Shown: positions 35,181 through 46,452 of the stretch, piece after piece
How positions within the stretch are numbered: the stretch's first letter is position 1
Layout of the letters: every line of letters starts with the position of its first letter
Assembly: GCA_000827205.1 (NCBI GenBank)
Contig: KN832555.1
Location: forward strand, 1,228,893 to 1,292,892
DNA length: 64,000 bases
Direction: 5' to 3'
Source: Plicaturopsis crispa FD-325 SS-3
Lineage: Eukaryota > Basidiomycota > Agaricomycetes > Amylocorticiales > Amylocorticiaceae
The notes under the pieces: model-generated
Told to the model about the DNA's origin: nothing
Database searches by the model: none
The model's input: the letters and a program-made list of their open reading frames with translations, nothing else
Translations under genes and position numbers: made by a program

Positions 35181-37964
35181 GTCGACAGAGGTAAGTGGGG
35201 ACACCGGACAGAATGGAGCGCTCTGCCACTTTATAACGCGCCAATAGGCTCAGTCATCGTGTTTTGTCTGTCTGGCGATAATACCGGCTCCATCAGATAT
35301 GCGGCGCCAGGAGCACCGTGAGTCACCGTGGGAGACGACACGCACCGTTCGAAGGAGCGCTGGGCGACAAGGATGTCCCGGTTGCCAGCTATTGCCACCA
35401 ATCCTCACTGTTCTTGAGCGACAGGTCTCCGCCGAGATGCCGACCCATCCGTGCATCTCGCGCGACGGTGTCTGGTGCTTCTTTCATGCTTCCCGTCTTC
35501 CCCAGGGCTGTTTACCACTCGCTTCATTACCAAACAACGCCTACGGCGATGGTGGCGACGTCGTTGCTAATTTCTTGACGGTATCATCAATATTTAATTC
35601 GCATTGCTGAAACAAAGACCTTACTAGCACATAAAAATGAGGGTCTAATGCACAGGATCATCATCTTCGCGGGCCATGCAGATTGTTTGACAGGTCACTA
35701 GTCAATGGACAGCTGCATAAGTGCCTCGGGGAGGGTTCGGGCATGGTAATGACACTTACGTAACGGAATGAGAGGTCTTGGCAGAGGTCCAGCGCCTTTA
35801 ATAGAACCACTCCTGCGTAGCCGCTGGTACATTACGATGGGCGATACGAATCACGCCTAGCTGAGGAAGGGTTCTAGTCGATCCCGAACATGGGGTGAAT
35901 TCCTTCGTCGTAATTGATATCATCGATCTTGACCACCACAGGAATTGACAGGACATACTTCGTGCAAGAAGACCAATGTACGTTTGCCCACCAAAAGCGG
36001 GTGCTTCCAACTCTTCGAGATGCGTCTCCATCGACATCGCAAATGGCCGGCGACAACTTGTGCTATTACCATCGTGTGGCGATGCTGGCAAGAAGTTTCA
36101 GAGATGCAGCGCCTTCATCGGAGGGCTTCGGCGATCATTGACTACGTGCAGATGGCCGGGCAGGTCGTCCTGAAACAGCAACGCCGAGTAGTAAGATGTA
36201 GTCGCAAGTCTAATGCACAGTTATAATGAAAGCCTCACCTGAAGGGTGATAGCAGTAGAGGCATGTTCAGCTAGTCATGCTTCTTCCGAACATCCTAGAC
36301 GCTAGTTAGCCGAACGGCCCCGCAGCAAGCGGCTTGTGCAGCTTGAAAGCACTTGTCCTGTGATGAATATACGTGCCGTCCGTGCGCCGCCAGCGGCCCA
36401 CTGCTGAGTATGATCTATGACTCAGAAGAGCATTTGAAGGAGTCTCCTGCGAGCTGCGCTGGTGCAGCTGCAACGTGAAAAAGGTAAGTGCTCGTGAATG
36501 AAAGTCCTGACATGATTTGACGCAGCTGTTGTGCTGGCTTAGGAGAACGACTTACGAGTCTGGGTCTTGTCTCCGTTGGACGTCAATCTCAGACGGCATG
36601 TCGCAAGACAGATTCAACGAATTCGCCATCCAAAGTTAGGGCGCCGATACAGATCCACCACCATAGCAACGGGATGTTCCAGCTGGCGATATAATCGATA
36701 GACATTACTGGCCGCAACTGAGAGGTGACGAGAGTCAGCGATGGCTGGCGCTGTATCATTGACAATTCAGGACTTACCAGTGTCGCCGGCGGAATCACAT
36801 GGAACACGCACCATTGATGACATGGTTGCGGTTGCAGTGTTAAACCTGCTGGTGCAAAGCGACTTCGACGGTATCGCTGAAAAAAATGCTATCCTCTCAA
36901 ACTAGATCTGTGAGAGTGCAGCGTCCGAAACAGAGTTCACGAAGTCGTCGAAAGCCAGCCAGCATCGCGTTGTCCTGTGAAGCTGACTCGGGATGTTGCT
37001 GAACGATACGAGCACAGTGCTAAAGCACCTATGTATCACATTCATTTATAAGGCAAGGACAGTTAGGCACGGTACAAGGCTTAGTAACAGGAAACGCTCT
37101 GCCAGCCATGGTGGCGTTGAAGACCGCATGGCTGGCCACACGATTTCATAAAATGTTTGCGCCTGTTTGGCTGGAGCATGGGCGTGTTATTCAACGCTAT
37201 GCGACTTCTATTTCTGAACACTCAGTACATAAATGGTAAGGTGGCTACTATCCTGCTCGATAGAACGCCAAAGAGTGGCACTCTTCAATTACTAACTTCC
37301 GAGGCAGACGCCGATTACCAACAAGATAGGTAACAATTGTAGGCCTCGAAATACGAGCAGCTGTCCCGGCCCGTAAGTGCTCGAATTTGGTTCAGTGCCG
37401 TGCTAAACGCAAGCGCAGATCCATGTCTTGAGGTCAAGGCCTGGGCACCCGATGATGCCAGTGCGAAGGAATATATTCTACATATTGATAAGTAAGAACG
37501 AAGCCTTATGAAATCGCCGGTGCTACTGGACAGACTTACATGATACGGAGACGCCGTCTGGGACTTCGTACGCTATCATAGGGTTCGTGCAGCAGTGAAA
37601 GAGAGAGAAAACGGGGTCATGAGAGCAGTTCACGAGTGCCGACGTTCACGATGCTACTTTGACATGTATTCAGTCGCTTCCTTCGAGATGCGTACAGCGC
37701 CGAACAAGACGCACCTAGCACTGGCATCAAGTATTGATTAGTACACCTCCCCAAACAGCGCACTCGCATATTTCGGGGTGAAGTCTGAGAAGAGAAATAC
37801 AAAAGCCACTTTTATCTATGCAGAAGGGCGCAAGTGTATCAAACTGCTAGCATGGAAGTCTCGGAGAAGCGTATGTAGCGGCAGCGGTGTGAGGTATGAA
37901 AGCCAGCTGACTTACGGGATTCAATGCGTTATAGCCCGGAAGGACAACGGGCGGCTACCGCTTG
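35181..37964. other. gene-poor accessory stretch
   Basis: About 2.8 kb with no supported gene. A minus-strand frame at 36589-36807 ends with IDYIASWNIPLLWWWICIGA, a membrane-like helix. It has a possible intron (donor GGTAAGTCC near 36778), but no first exon of convincing quality. Another minus-strand frame at 35798-36091 is cut by frame changes. These may be remnants of decayed genes. I cannot assign them to a family. Confidence 0.5.
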
Positions 37965-37972
37965 TATATAAG
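37965..37972 (+). promoter_or_regulatory. TATA box of secreted-protein gene 2
   Basis: TATATAAG followed by GGTC lies 139 bp upstream of the start at 38104. The flanking sequence (CCCGG upstream, CACTAC downstream) resembles that of copy 1. Confidence 0.7.
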
Positions 37973-38103
37973 GGTCACTACCGTCGACCGTCAACCACAG
38001 CAACCGTTGTCTTCTCCTGTTTAAATACCAGAGCATTATATCGAGGTCAGTCGCCTTGTCGCCAGTATACTGTAATCAAGTTACTGACCGGGTCCCATCA
38101 GCT

Positions 38104-38548
38104 ATGCATTTTTCAACGCGCTTCGTATCACTCGCGCTCCTCGTCTGCGGAATCGCCGTCGACGGTGCTGAAGTACTTTTCCGCACTGAGCGCTCGTGCG
38201 ACATACCGGCGTCTTTGGACTATAGAAATGTGGCGTGCAACACCTGCGTCGACCCTCCCGAGGGTGCGTCTTTGAGCTGTATACTCAACATGGGCGTAAC
38301 TGACGATGCGACTCACGCAGATTGGTATGGCGCTGAGGTCAGAGACATTGGCTCGGGGCAGCGCTGGGAAGTTCATAACCAGGTATGTGCTGCCATGCGA
38401 ACCACGCAAGCATTCCAAATGACAGTGTCACGATGCTGACGCGTTGCAGAACGGCTGCACCGCAAAGTCCCTAGTCGGCCAGTTTTATGGTCCGCTGTGC
38501 AGCGTTGCGGGGCACACCGCCATTCGCTCTGTCTATGTCGCCTGTTAG
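38104..38548 (+). CDS. small secreted six-cysteine protein, copy 2
   Basis: This is the paralog of the gene at 31770: 106 residues and three exons (38104-38263, 38321-38382, 38450-38548) with the same exon lengths of 160, 62 and 99 nt and the same intron phases. The signal peptide is MHFSTRFVSLALLVCGIAVDG. The mature protein starts AEVLFRT and keeps all six cysteines, the DYRNVAC and IGSGQRW blocks and the C-terminal GHTAIRSVYVAC. Divergence is concentrated in the signal peptide and in the loops between cysteines. A 51-nt intron (38562-38612) follows the stop codon. All introns here have GT-AG ends. Function is unknown; it is likely extracellular. Confidence 0.82.
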
Positions 38549-38561
38549 AGAGAGAGAATAG

Positions 38562-38612
38562 GTGAGTACATGTTAACTAACGAGACTCTCTTACCTCTAA
38601 AATGAATCGCAG
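38562..38612 (+). other. 3'-UTR intron of secreted-protein gene 2
   Basis: A GTGAGT donor shortly after the stop codon pairs with an acceptor (AATCGCAG) at 38612. The position matches the 3'-UTR intron of copy 1. Confidence 0.55.
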
Positions 38613-38943
38613 GCGAATCCGAGTCAAAGATGGCAAACAAGGTGTTTGAAGAGCTTGTGTAGTATTGGAACGCGCCTCGATACAAACAAAGTTTTTATCG
38701 TAGCATCTCGGCCTATACATATATAGCAGTATGCAGTCTTGAAGCGAACCCTGAGTGAGTCAGTAAAGAAACCAGAAGGAAATAGCTTTTGGCAAGCTGG
38801 CTGAGATCAATTTTGAAATGAGTTCCGCGTAGGCCTTGTGTGTGCATGTTTGGCTACAGCCTTAGCTTGCTATTCAACGCCAAAGGATTGAACTTTGAAC
38901 TTGCAGGCTTTTGGACGAAATGACTTTATTATTGCCATCCATT
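38613..38943. other. intergenic between secreted-protein gene 2 and ELP5
   Basis: About 330 bp of 3' flank and ELP5 promoter. No gene is visible. Confidence 0.5.
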
Positions 38944-40149
38944 ATGTCTGACCCTCGTCCTCAAAACCCCCTTCTCATTCTGCAATCTTCTCTTGCCCAG
39001 TCTTCCCTTCCTCTTCTTCGTACCCTTATCTCAACTGCCTCAAGACCACAGACGCGAACTCTTCTTTTTTGTTTGCTCCACCCTCCCTCGACACTTTTCA
39101 ACGTAAAACATGTCGAGGACGATCGGATACGAGCGTACGACTTCACGGCATGTGCTCCAGGATACTATGAATGCCATACAGATGTTCGCGAGGAGATGTT
39201 GACGGCTTTGAAAGATGGTCAGTCGCGTTGAATCGCAATGCTGTGTGCTAGCTAACCGTCGATATAGCACCGTCTGGGCCGTTGAGCGTGGTCATAGACT
39301 CGGTAGACACACTTCACGCAGACATCGACTCTACATCTCGGACCTACCACTTTGTCCGCGATCTTTTTTCGCTAATACGCTCGCGTCAATGTTCGCAGTT
39401 CTCAATTCCTTCTCGTAGATGATAACGATAACACATATATGCAGCCCCCTCCCGACTAACACTACACATTCTCGCACCGTCACCCCTCCTTCCCCTGCTC
39501 GTCTCACCTGCGCTCTCTTCGCCTCTCACACAGGTCATCGCGCATCCACCTGCTCTTCTCACGCACATTGCGTCCGCATATCTCACCCCGCCCCCACCCG
39601 CATCCCCGTCCCCGAAGTTCTGGGGCGTCTTCCTCCCCGTCTCCGAGCGCTCAGGCGAGAGTGCAAAACTCGTATACGGACGCGACGGCGACGGATCCGG
39701 CAGCCCAGACGGCGAGATCGTGCTGGAGGTGCTCGTGCGTAAGCGCGGCGTCGAGCGCGTGCTAGAAGGATGGGCTCGCGGCCAGCCCTGCGACCTCGCA
39801 GCACTACACTCCCTCAAGAGTGTCTGGGGCCGCAAAGCCCCTGCGGAAGTACGTATTTGTACTTTGTTGCTCTTCGATTACTTACGCGATCGCTGCACAG
39901 GACGCGCCTCCGGACCCCACGCAGAACGTCTCCTTCAACCTCAACCTCACGCCTGCGCAACTAGCATCGCGCGCGCAGGTTCCCCTGCCCTACGCCCACG
40001 AGGGTATGCTAACTTACCCTTCCACCTGTGCTCAGCTCACCTTTCTCTCAGGCAAACCCATTGAAAAGCCGTCCGGTGCGATATTCTACGATCCAGACTC
40101 AGCGGACGACATCGACGACGACGATCCGGACGAAGATCTTGACATCTGA
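38944..40149 (+). CDS. ELP5: Elongator complex subunit 5 (Elp5/Iki1)
   Basis: Elp5 is part of the RecA-like Elp4-5-6 subcomplex of Elongator, needed for wobble-uridine modification of tRNA. Exons are 38944-39217, 39268-39384, 39445-39848, 39901-40003 and 40052-40149, giving 331 residues. The N-terminus has LLILQSSLAQSSLPLLRTLI and the core reads SVVIDSVDTLHADID and FVRDLFSLIRS. After the second intron comes RLTLHILAPSPLLPLLVSPA. The C-terminal acidic tail IFYDPDSADDIDDDDPDEDL is the signature of Iki1/Elp5. An in-frame upstream ATG at 38911 exists, but MSDPRPQNPLL is the better start. Confidence 0.9.
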
Positions 40150-40477
40150 ACAGAGCAACTGAAATCACATCATGTGGTAGCCGACGCAGAGACGTATTTA
40201 TTCTACATATTGTATCGATTACAAGTGCGTATTATTCTACGGAGGGACGGGATACATCATCGGTTGGAGCTACAGAAATTGGAACTGGAAACGAAAGCGA
40301 GGGGACACAAACAAAAACATGGACTACGAGGACAGGATGCTGAGAGAATGGAAAGCGAACCAGGTACAGATTGATACTAAGAGGACAACGCGGTTGGGAA
40401 ATGCTCAAGGCCGTTGAAACTTGGGGCGGATATAAAGAGAAACAATAGAAACGGAAACGGAAACGCGCCTTCGAGGA
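40150..40477. other. intergenic between convergent genes
   Basis: About 330 bp of 3' flanks of ELP5 and the disordered orphan gene. No gene is visible. Confidence 0.5.
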
Positions 40478-42760
40478 TCATCCCATATGCCGAATGTCTA
40501 TGCCAGGTGCCTGCAGTCCCAGCGCAGTGCGCAGATTCGTCAACCGCATCTCACGCTCGGTCTCCGGATTCCTCCTCCCATGCTCTCCACCGCCATAAAT
40601 CTCGGTGCCCAGCCCCACATCCATGCCCTCTTCAATACCCACACGCACGCGCTCCCATCTATGCGAGTTGCGCACAGGATTGTGTGCGTGCGCGAGATTC
40701 GTGATGGACGAGAGCGAGAAGCGGCGGTTCTTCTTCTGCTGTTTACGCTTCACCGCGCGGACGTCTGGCGCGTACGGTGTGGCCAGCGTATCAGGCGCAG
40801 CGCACAGCGGGTATGCACTCGAGCTGCGCCGCGGGACCTCGAGGTGCGGCTGCGGAGGTGGCGGAAGGTCGGTAGTCAGCGCGCGTATGACGGCGGACTC
40901 CTCGCGGTCGTTGCGGTAGTCGCAGAACGAGAAGGAGCTGGGCCTGCTGTCTGGGATCGCCGGATACGTTTTGTGCAAGGGCTGTGTGCGGGCGAAAGCG
41001 GTGGCGGCTGGGGTGGCTTCTGACACGAGCGTCGGGCGTGGGGCGGCGTTCGAAGCACGAGCACCAGCAGAAGTAGAGGGACGCATCACCTGCGTCTGGG
41101 TATGGACGTGCGTATCGGGTCGCGCACGTGGAGCAAAGGTGTGCAGGGTCAGTGCGCGACGCGGTTTGCGTTTCTGCGAAACCATTTTCATTTAATTGAT
41201 CATTCTGAATTAAAGAAGAAGAGTAGCAGAAAATGGGGACGTACAGAGGTGTCGACCGCGGGCACGGGCGGAGGTTCGGTGTCCGATGCAACGGTGCTCG
41301 TGATCTCAACACTGACGCCTCCCATGCCGGACATCCTCCGTGCATGCGTACGCATGGCAATACTTGCGTGCTTTGCACCTCTGTCGTACGGCTTTGCAAG
41401 CTCGCCAAAGACGCGTCGCACGTGCCCTCCCAGCTTGCGCACGCGTCCGACGAGACCGAGTTTCGGAGGGACGTAGCGGTTGCGGATAGACATCGACTCG
41501 AGCGCCCAGGACGGCACGCCGTCAGGGCTGTCTGGCGGTGTTTCGGCGTCGTGGTTACTGGCAGTGTCGAGCCTAGCGTGCGCAGTGGGGTGCACGTGCC
41601 CGGCACGGAATGCAGCAGCATACTGAGCCGCACTCGTGCCCGAATACGCTCCTTGGCGGTGCGACGAGGTTCCAGAAGAGCGAGGGAAGGGGCCCAAGTC
41701 TGTCACGGACGAATTGCTAGCCTTGGGCGAGGATCGAAGCTGGCTGGTCGGCTGAGGGGAAGTGTTGGTGCAAGACGTTCCAGTGCGTGAAAATACTGGG
41801 ACTGGGACGGCCAACTGCTGTGCATCTGTTCCTTGCTGGCGAAAGAAAGGGGAGGAAGGGAGGAAAGGCGGGGACTTGCCGGTATCTGTGTTTGAGCGGC
41901 GAAGTTGCGGCGGTGTATCGGAGGACCGGATGCGACTGCGGGTTGTCATATGCATTGCAACAGTAGACGGCGGTGACATGTCTAAGTCCGTATCGCTGCG
42001 GGCAGCGCGTAGTCTAGGAGGTGAAGGCATGTTTGGCAAATCGTCATAAGAAGGCGGACGTGAACGCGAGCTGGAGTACGGAGTCACTGGAGGTGAAGTC
42101 GGAAACGCGAACTGGGAAGACGCGGGAGATGCAAAGACGATTCCGTCTGGTGACACAGGAGACGTCGTGCTCCGGGATAAAGATGGAGACGCTCGGTCGG
42201 GGACAGAAATAGACGGGCGTAGACGACGACTTGGTGGAGAGTTATCAACTTGCGGCAGAGACGCGTTTTGCACGGGCGACATTTGTGTCAAAATAAGTGG
42301 GACAGGCATTTTAGAGAACGGGATAGGGTGCGCGAGCGTCGGCACATCTGGCGCAGATTCTGACGTATACGCGGTGCTCACGGAGGTATCCTAGACATAA
42401 ATCAATATACAATGGCGATACTAAAATGCACAAACTGCGTACTGCTCGCGAGGCGCCATGCAGACCAAGGCCCGTCATCTGCGAGTTCTCGCTGGAAAGA
42501 GCGCTTTCTGGCATCTTGTAGTTAATGGGCGAAGTCAAAGGAAGCAATGGTACGCGAGGCAGAGACGCGGACGAGATAGACATAGAAAGACGTTGGTGAA
42601 ATGAAATTACGCGGTCGATGTGTTCAGGCGGCGGCGTTGCAGGAGGCGACTGGGACGTTTCAGAGTCGGGCCAAGCACCTGGCACAGGGAGCGGAGGCGA
42701 TGGAGTACGCGGCGGTGTCGTCGGTGTCGTCGTCGCCATCGATGTCGACATGGCGGCCAT
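40478..42760 (-). CDS. unrecognised largely disordered protein
   Basis: I do not recognise this gene. Three exons can be joined: 42760 to about 42452, about 42391 to 41250, and about 41172 to 40478, for roughly 700 residues. Most of it is low complexity, rich in S, P and T, with many short SP motifs that could be phosphosites. A more ordered, basic patch lies near 41500-41300 (GLVGRVRKLGGHVRRVFGEL). A second is near the C-terminus (ERVRVGIEEGMDVGLGTEIY). No signal peptide or membrane helix is visible. The basic amphipathic patch could bind membrane or nucleic acid. The likely start is MAAMSTSM at 42760. Confidence 0.65.
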
Positions 42761-43195
42761 GACCGTCGGGAACAAAATGTGCAACAGTGTGCAACTGGCG
42801 GACGCGCCGCGCCTGTTCGCGAGATTATTCGGCCGCGAGCTCCTTTGGCCTCCTCACCGCGCAGAATCTAGTAGCAGAGGAAAATGAGAGCAACAACAAA
42901 GCATGGAATTGACCAAGGACCGTATTTACGGAAGCATCATAGAAAGCACCCTCGAGAGTGCACTGGTGCGAGACGGGTTGCAGTACGAAAAATGAACCAA
43001 TCCTGTACAATGGTTCTGAGATCTGAGGCACTGTAAACAGTCAACTTCAGTACCGCGCCACGGTGTTCCCCACAACCAGCAAGACAGTTTGCAGGCAATG
43101 GCTAGCGGGATTACTTTAAATTAACGCTAGACCAGGTAAGAAGCATACAGATACATCATACAAATCCACGAGCTCACAAGCACAACCATCCAAAT
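42761..43195. other. intergenic, upstream of the orphan gene
   Basis: About 430 bp holding the orphan gene promoter and the SLX9 3' flank. A 68-codon minus-strand frame is present but has no support. Confidence 0.5.
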
Positions 43196-44009
43196 TCAAT
43201 CGTGCTTGAGTAGCGTATTTTGTGCATGTGTCCGTATGGTCTGGAATGGATTCGATGCAAACTCGGGGTTGGCCAATATCAGTGGATGCCGCAACCTCTC
43301 CATTTGTCTATAGAAAAATTAGAGTTAGACAAGTAGCTGGTGGGTTTAGACGGTATACGAGCGGCGTACAGTGCGCGTTTTCTCTGAGCCTTGCTCAAGG
43401 GCTCTGATTTGCCCTCCCCGATCTGTCCAGGCACCGGTTTGGGTGGCGGTTTTGTATCTTGCGCTGCATCATCGTCGCCTTCCTCATCTGCGTCTCCTTT
43501 CTCCACTGCTAGCAGAGCAGATTGCATATCTGCAAGGCCTCCTGCTATTTGCTCTTTTGCTTTGCGTTTCAGCCGACGTCCCGCATGTGTTTTGGCGTAT
43601 GGAGAGCGGGTTGATTCAAGTCCTATGAGTGCGAATTGGCATTCTAAGCTCGTGCATCATTCAATAGAAATTGTTTCTCACTTTGGACAAAGGCTTCACG
43701 CTTCAGCTGTTGTTTCTCCTTTTTCTTGAGCACCGGCTGCTGATCTTCCGTTCCCATCGACTGCAATAAGTCATTTCCCTGGCACATGTACGTGAGTATT
43801 GGACCTTAACACGGCTCAGAGTGTACTCACAGAAAGGAGCTCGGATCCACCGACATCGATATGCTCGACCGCATTTGCCTGTGCGGCGAATTTCCGCTTA
43901 TCCAGCCTGACGGACTGTGCATGCGCGCCTATGCGAGTTCGACGTTCTTTTGGCTGGGCTGAGTCAGTCAAGAAAAGCCACGAAAGCTGCCTAGGACATG
44001 GCTTGCCAT
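43196..44009 (-). CDS. SLX9: ribosome biogenesis protein Slx9-like
   Basis: Slx9 is a small nuclear/nucleolar protein acting in pre-40S maturation and export. The best model starts at 44009 with an exon consisting only of the ATG, followed by an intron with a GC donor (ATG|GCAAGC) and acceptor GCCCAG. Exon 2 starts at 43953, giving MPKERRTRIGAHAQSV, the family N-terminus. Next come RLDKRKFAAQANAVEHIDVG, then VLKKKEKQQLKREAFVQ and HAGRRLKRKAKEQIAGGLAD. The last exon reads RLRHPLILANPEFASNPFQT, as in Slx9 C-termini. The frame is also open to an ATG at 44142, which would give an unspliced but less family-like N-terminus. It is divergent from the coiled-coil gene at 44265, with 255 bp between starts. 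Confidence 0.8.
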
Positions 44010-44264
44010 TTTTTTTATGTTTACAGCGAGAGCGAGTGTAGCTTGTAAAAGAGCCTAGCAAGGTCGATCCGGCTCGATGATATGGGTGGTCGGGGTCTTC
44101 ATGGCATCCCGGCAACGTGACTACTGAAGGACGCGTTCGCACTTGCTATAGCTGCCTTCAAAGTCTCTCGCATATCCTCGCTTCAAGCTCAGGAAACTTT
44201 TCTCTACACCGATTCATATATAGGACATCGAAATCGCGACGACGGGGAGGCGTACTAGGACAAA

Positions 44265-46096
44265 ATGTCTACCGGCGATGCGGAGGATCTTGGTCTTGAA
44301 ATCCAGCAGGCATATGTACGTGCAACGCGTTTACAGCACACACAGACTTATCATAGTTCATACTTAGTATCTTCGCAACAGGAATCGGCTCAGTGGGCTT
44401 TTAGAAAACCGTGGGGTCACTGAGGACCACAAGGACACGGAGGTAGGTCCACAATCCAAGGGTGGTCGTCGGGTGCTCGCCCAGACCAAGCTCAGACGCT
44501 CACTGGCATGCTTACCGCCCCGTTTTGTAGCGCATCTTCCGTGACGCAGAGATACAGATTTTACGAGCAAAACATGATGAAATACTTCAAGTGCTCACGT
44601 CTACCGAAACCAATGTTGAGAGGACCAGGATGCTCGAGGCTGAGTCTTTCGAGAAGGATAAAAAGGTATGCAAACGCCAATATGCATGGTAACATGCACC
44701 TAATAAAACTCTTCGTGTCAGATTGAGGCTTTGGAGGCAGAGGTAACGCATGAAGTACCTCGCTGCGATACGTCTAGTTGATTTATCTGTGTAGTGCGCT
44801 GCCTTCAAGGAAGACATTCGACATTTGGAGCTCCGAAATCTCGACTTAGAACTGCAAGTGAAGGTCGCTTCAGATAACGAGAGCGATTTGAGACGGATTC
44901 AAAGCAACCAGGAAAGCGCTGTGAGTATATTGATAAAATGGTACACTGAAAAGGGCTTTGAATTGAACAAATCATTAGCTTCAAAATATGGAGCGTATCG
45001 TGCAAGCTGAACGGTCCGCCAATGCAGACCTGCAAGTGCGACTTCATGACTCCCTTCTGAAACTGACACAGGCGGAGGCTAAGAGTCACGAGCAATCCGC
45101 AACTATCTCGAAATTGGAAGGCATGGTGCGGACCTGCATCGAGTCTTTTGTGTTCCTGGTACCCTTTCTCTGACCAAGGCCCCAGGTTCCTCAATTAGCT
45201 GGACCATCGAGAGAAAGAGCCGTCATTGCACCAATCCGATTGCCGGCGATGAGACGGGAATCTGACCATCTTCCCGGAGAGGAAAAGAGGCCTAAGACCA
45301 GCCGTCGCCCTGTTGAGTCAGTCCTCCCAATCGCCAGGAAGGAAGTTCTGGTTCAATTCCCGGATGTTGTGGTTGGTGGCGACACTTCACAGCATGTTGG
45401 CTTTGGTCGCATATTCTTGTCCAGCATGTTAGGCGGTGGGAGTGTCGATCTTAACGTCAAGTAAGCATTCTTGGCCTCTATTGAAAGGTGTACTGAAAGA
45501 CGCACTAGGATTGTAACTCCCAAGCCCTTGTCGACTGCTTTGAATATTCAGCATTATATTTGTCCGAAGTTATCCGACAATCCGTGGTGTCCATCTACCC
45601 CTGGCCAACATGGTTACATGTTTGTTGGTCTTGGCCGTGATAAAGACAGATACAAGGACCCTCAAGAACGAAATCTTTTCCTCGGTGTCGCCTCTGCGGA
45701 CTTTCGCTATATGGGTGTCTATCGCGTCCACGCCGTCTCGCCACTGACCGTAGACGAATGGAATACTCTTCCTGATGATGTATGTTATGTTCCTTTATCC
45801 CCAGCCCTAGTCCGTGTCTGACAGCCTCTCAGTTTCAGAAAAGTTATTCATTCCTTACGTCGTCGAAAAACAAATTCCCCGGCATCAACTGGACTCCTAA
45901 GGAGTGTCGCGAAGCGTACGACTCGGGGAGACTCCAGGTCCCTTGCGTGCAGTTGACGTGCGTGGGATTCAATGATATGCTCTATCGCGAACTTGCGAAA
46001 TCCAAGCCTGTTTCTCCGGGGAAGAAGAGGCCCGCTGACTCCATGCCAGATGGATTGCCCGTGCCTACAAGGAAATCTCAGAGGCTTTCACTCTGA
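44265..46096 (+). CDS. coiled-coil protein with DUF6697-type domain, gene A
   Basis: This is a protein of unknown function with about nine exons. The first half is coiled coil: exon 3 from about 44531 reads RIFRDAEIQILRAKHDEILQ, a 21-nt micro-exon near 44723-44743 encodes IEALEAE, and further helices follow (ERIVQAERSANADLQVRLHD). A basic, proline-rich linker precedes the C-terminal domain. This domain contains VGFGRIFLSSMLGG, HYICPKLSDNPWCPSTPGQH, GYMFVGLG, FRYMGVYRVHAVSPLTVDEW and CREAYDSGRLQVPCVQLTCV. I recall this as the agaricomycete domain DUF6697; the name needs a database check. The C-terminus is basic. It is convergent with a paralog at 46453-48551. Confidence 0.8.
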
Positions 46097-46452
46097 GTAT
46101 TCTCATACTTGTGACTTGCCATCTTGATTCTGAATGTACTCTACAGGGAAAGCTGTCTAATCGAAAGCCTATTTTCTTGCCCGTCTCGCAAGATCATCCA
46201 GTCGCCTCGTGAGATCGTGTCACTGAGGGTGTGCGTGCAATGTGTATGCATACATTGTGACTTGATTTATGTGAACATGCAGATAGTACAACAAGGTACA
46301 ATGATACTATATCATCCTTCGAAACTCGAATTGACAATCGTAACAGTGTGGATTTCAACGATTAGCGCTGCCTGTCGGAAATATTTAGTATCACGCGGGT
46401 CGTAGGTGTCAGTCTAAGCATGCAATGTATCGACGAACCGCCGGTGATCGTC
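46097..46452. other. intergenic between the convergent DUF6697-type genes
   Basis: About 356 bp of 3' flanks of the two paralogs. No gene and no obvious inverted repeat at base level. Confidence 0.5.

Noticed and set aside
39419-39742. Plus-strand open frame overlapping ELP5 exon 3
   Set aside because: A different frame gives the conserved Elp5 segments, so this one is a shadow.
45350-45372. tRNA B-box-like sequence (GGTTCAATTCC)
   Set aside because: It lies in the coding sequence of gene A (VLVQFPD), with no A box or acceptor stem around it.
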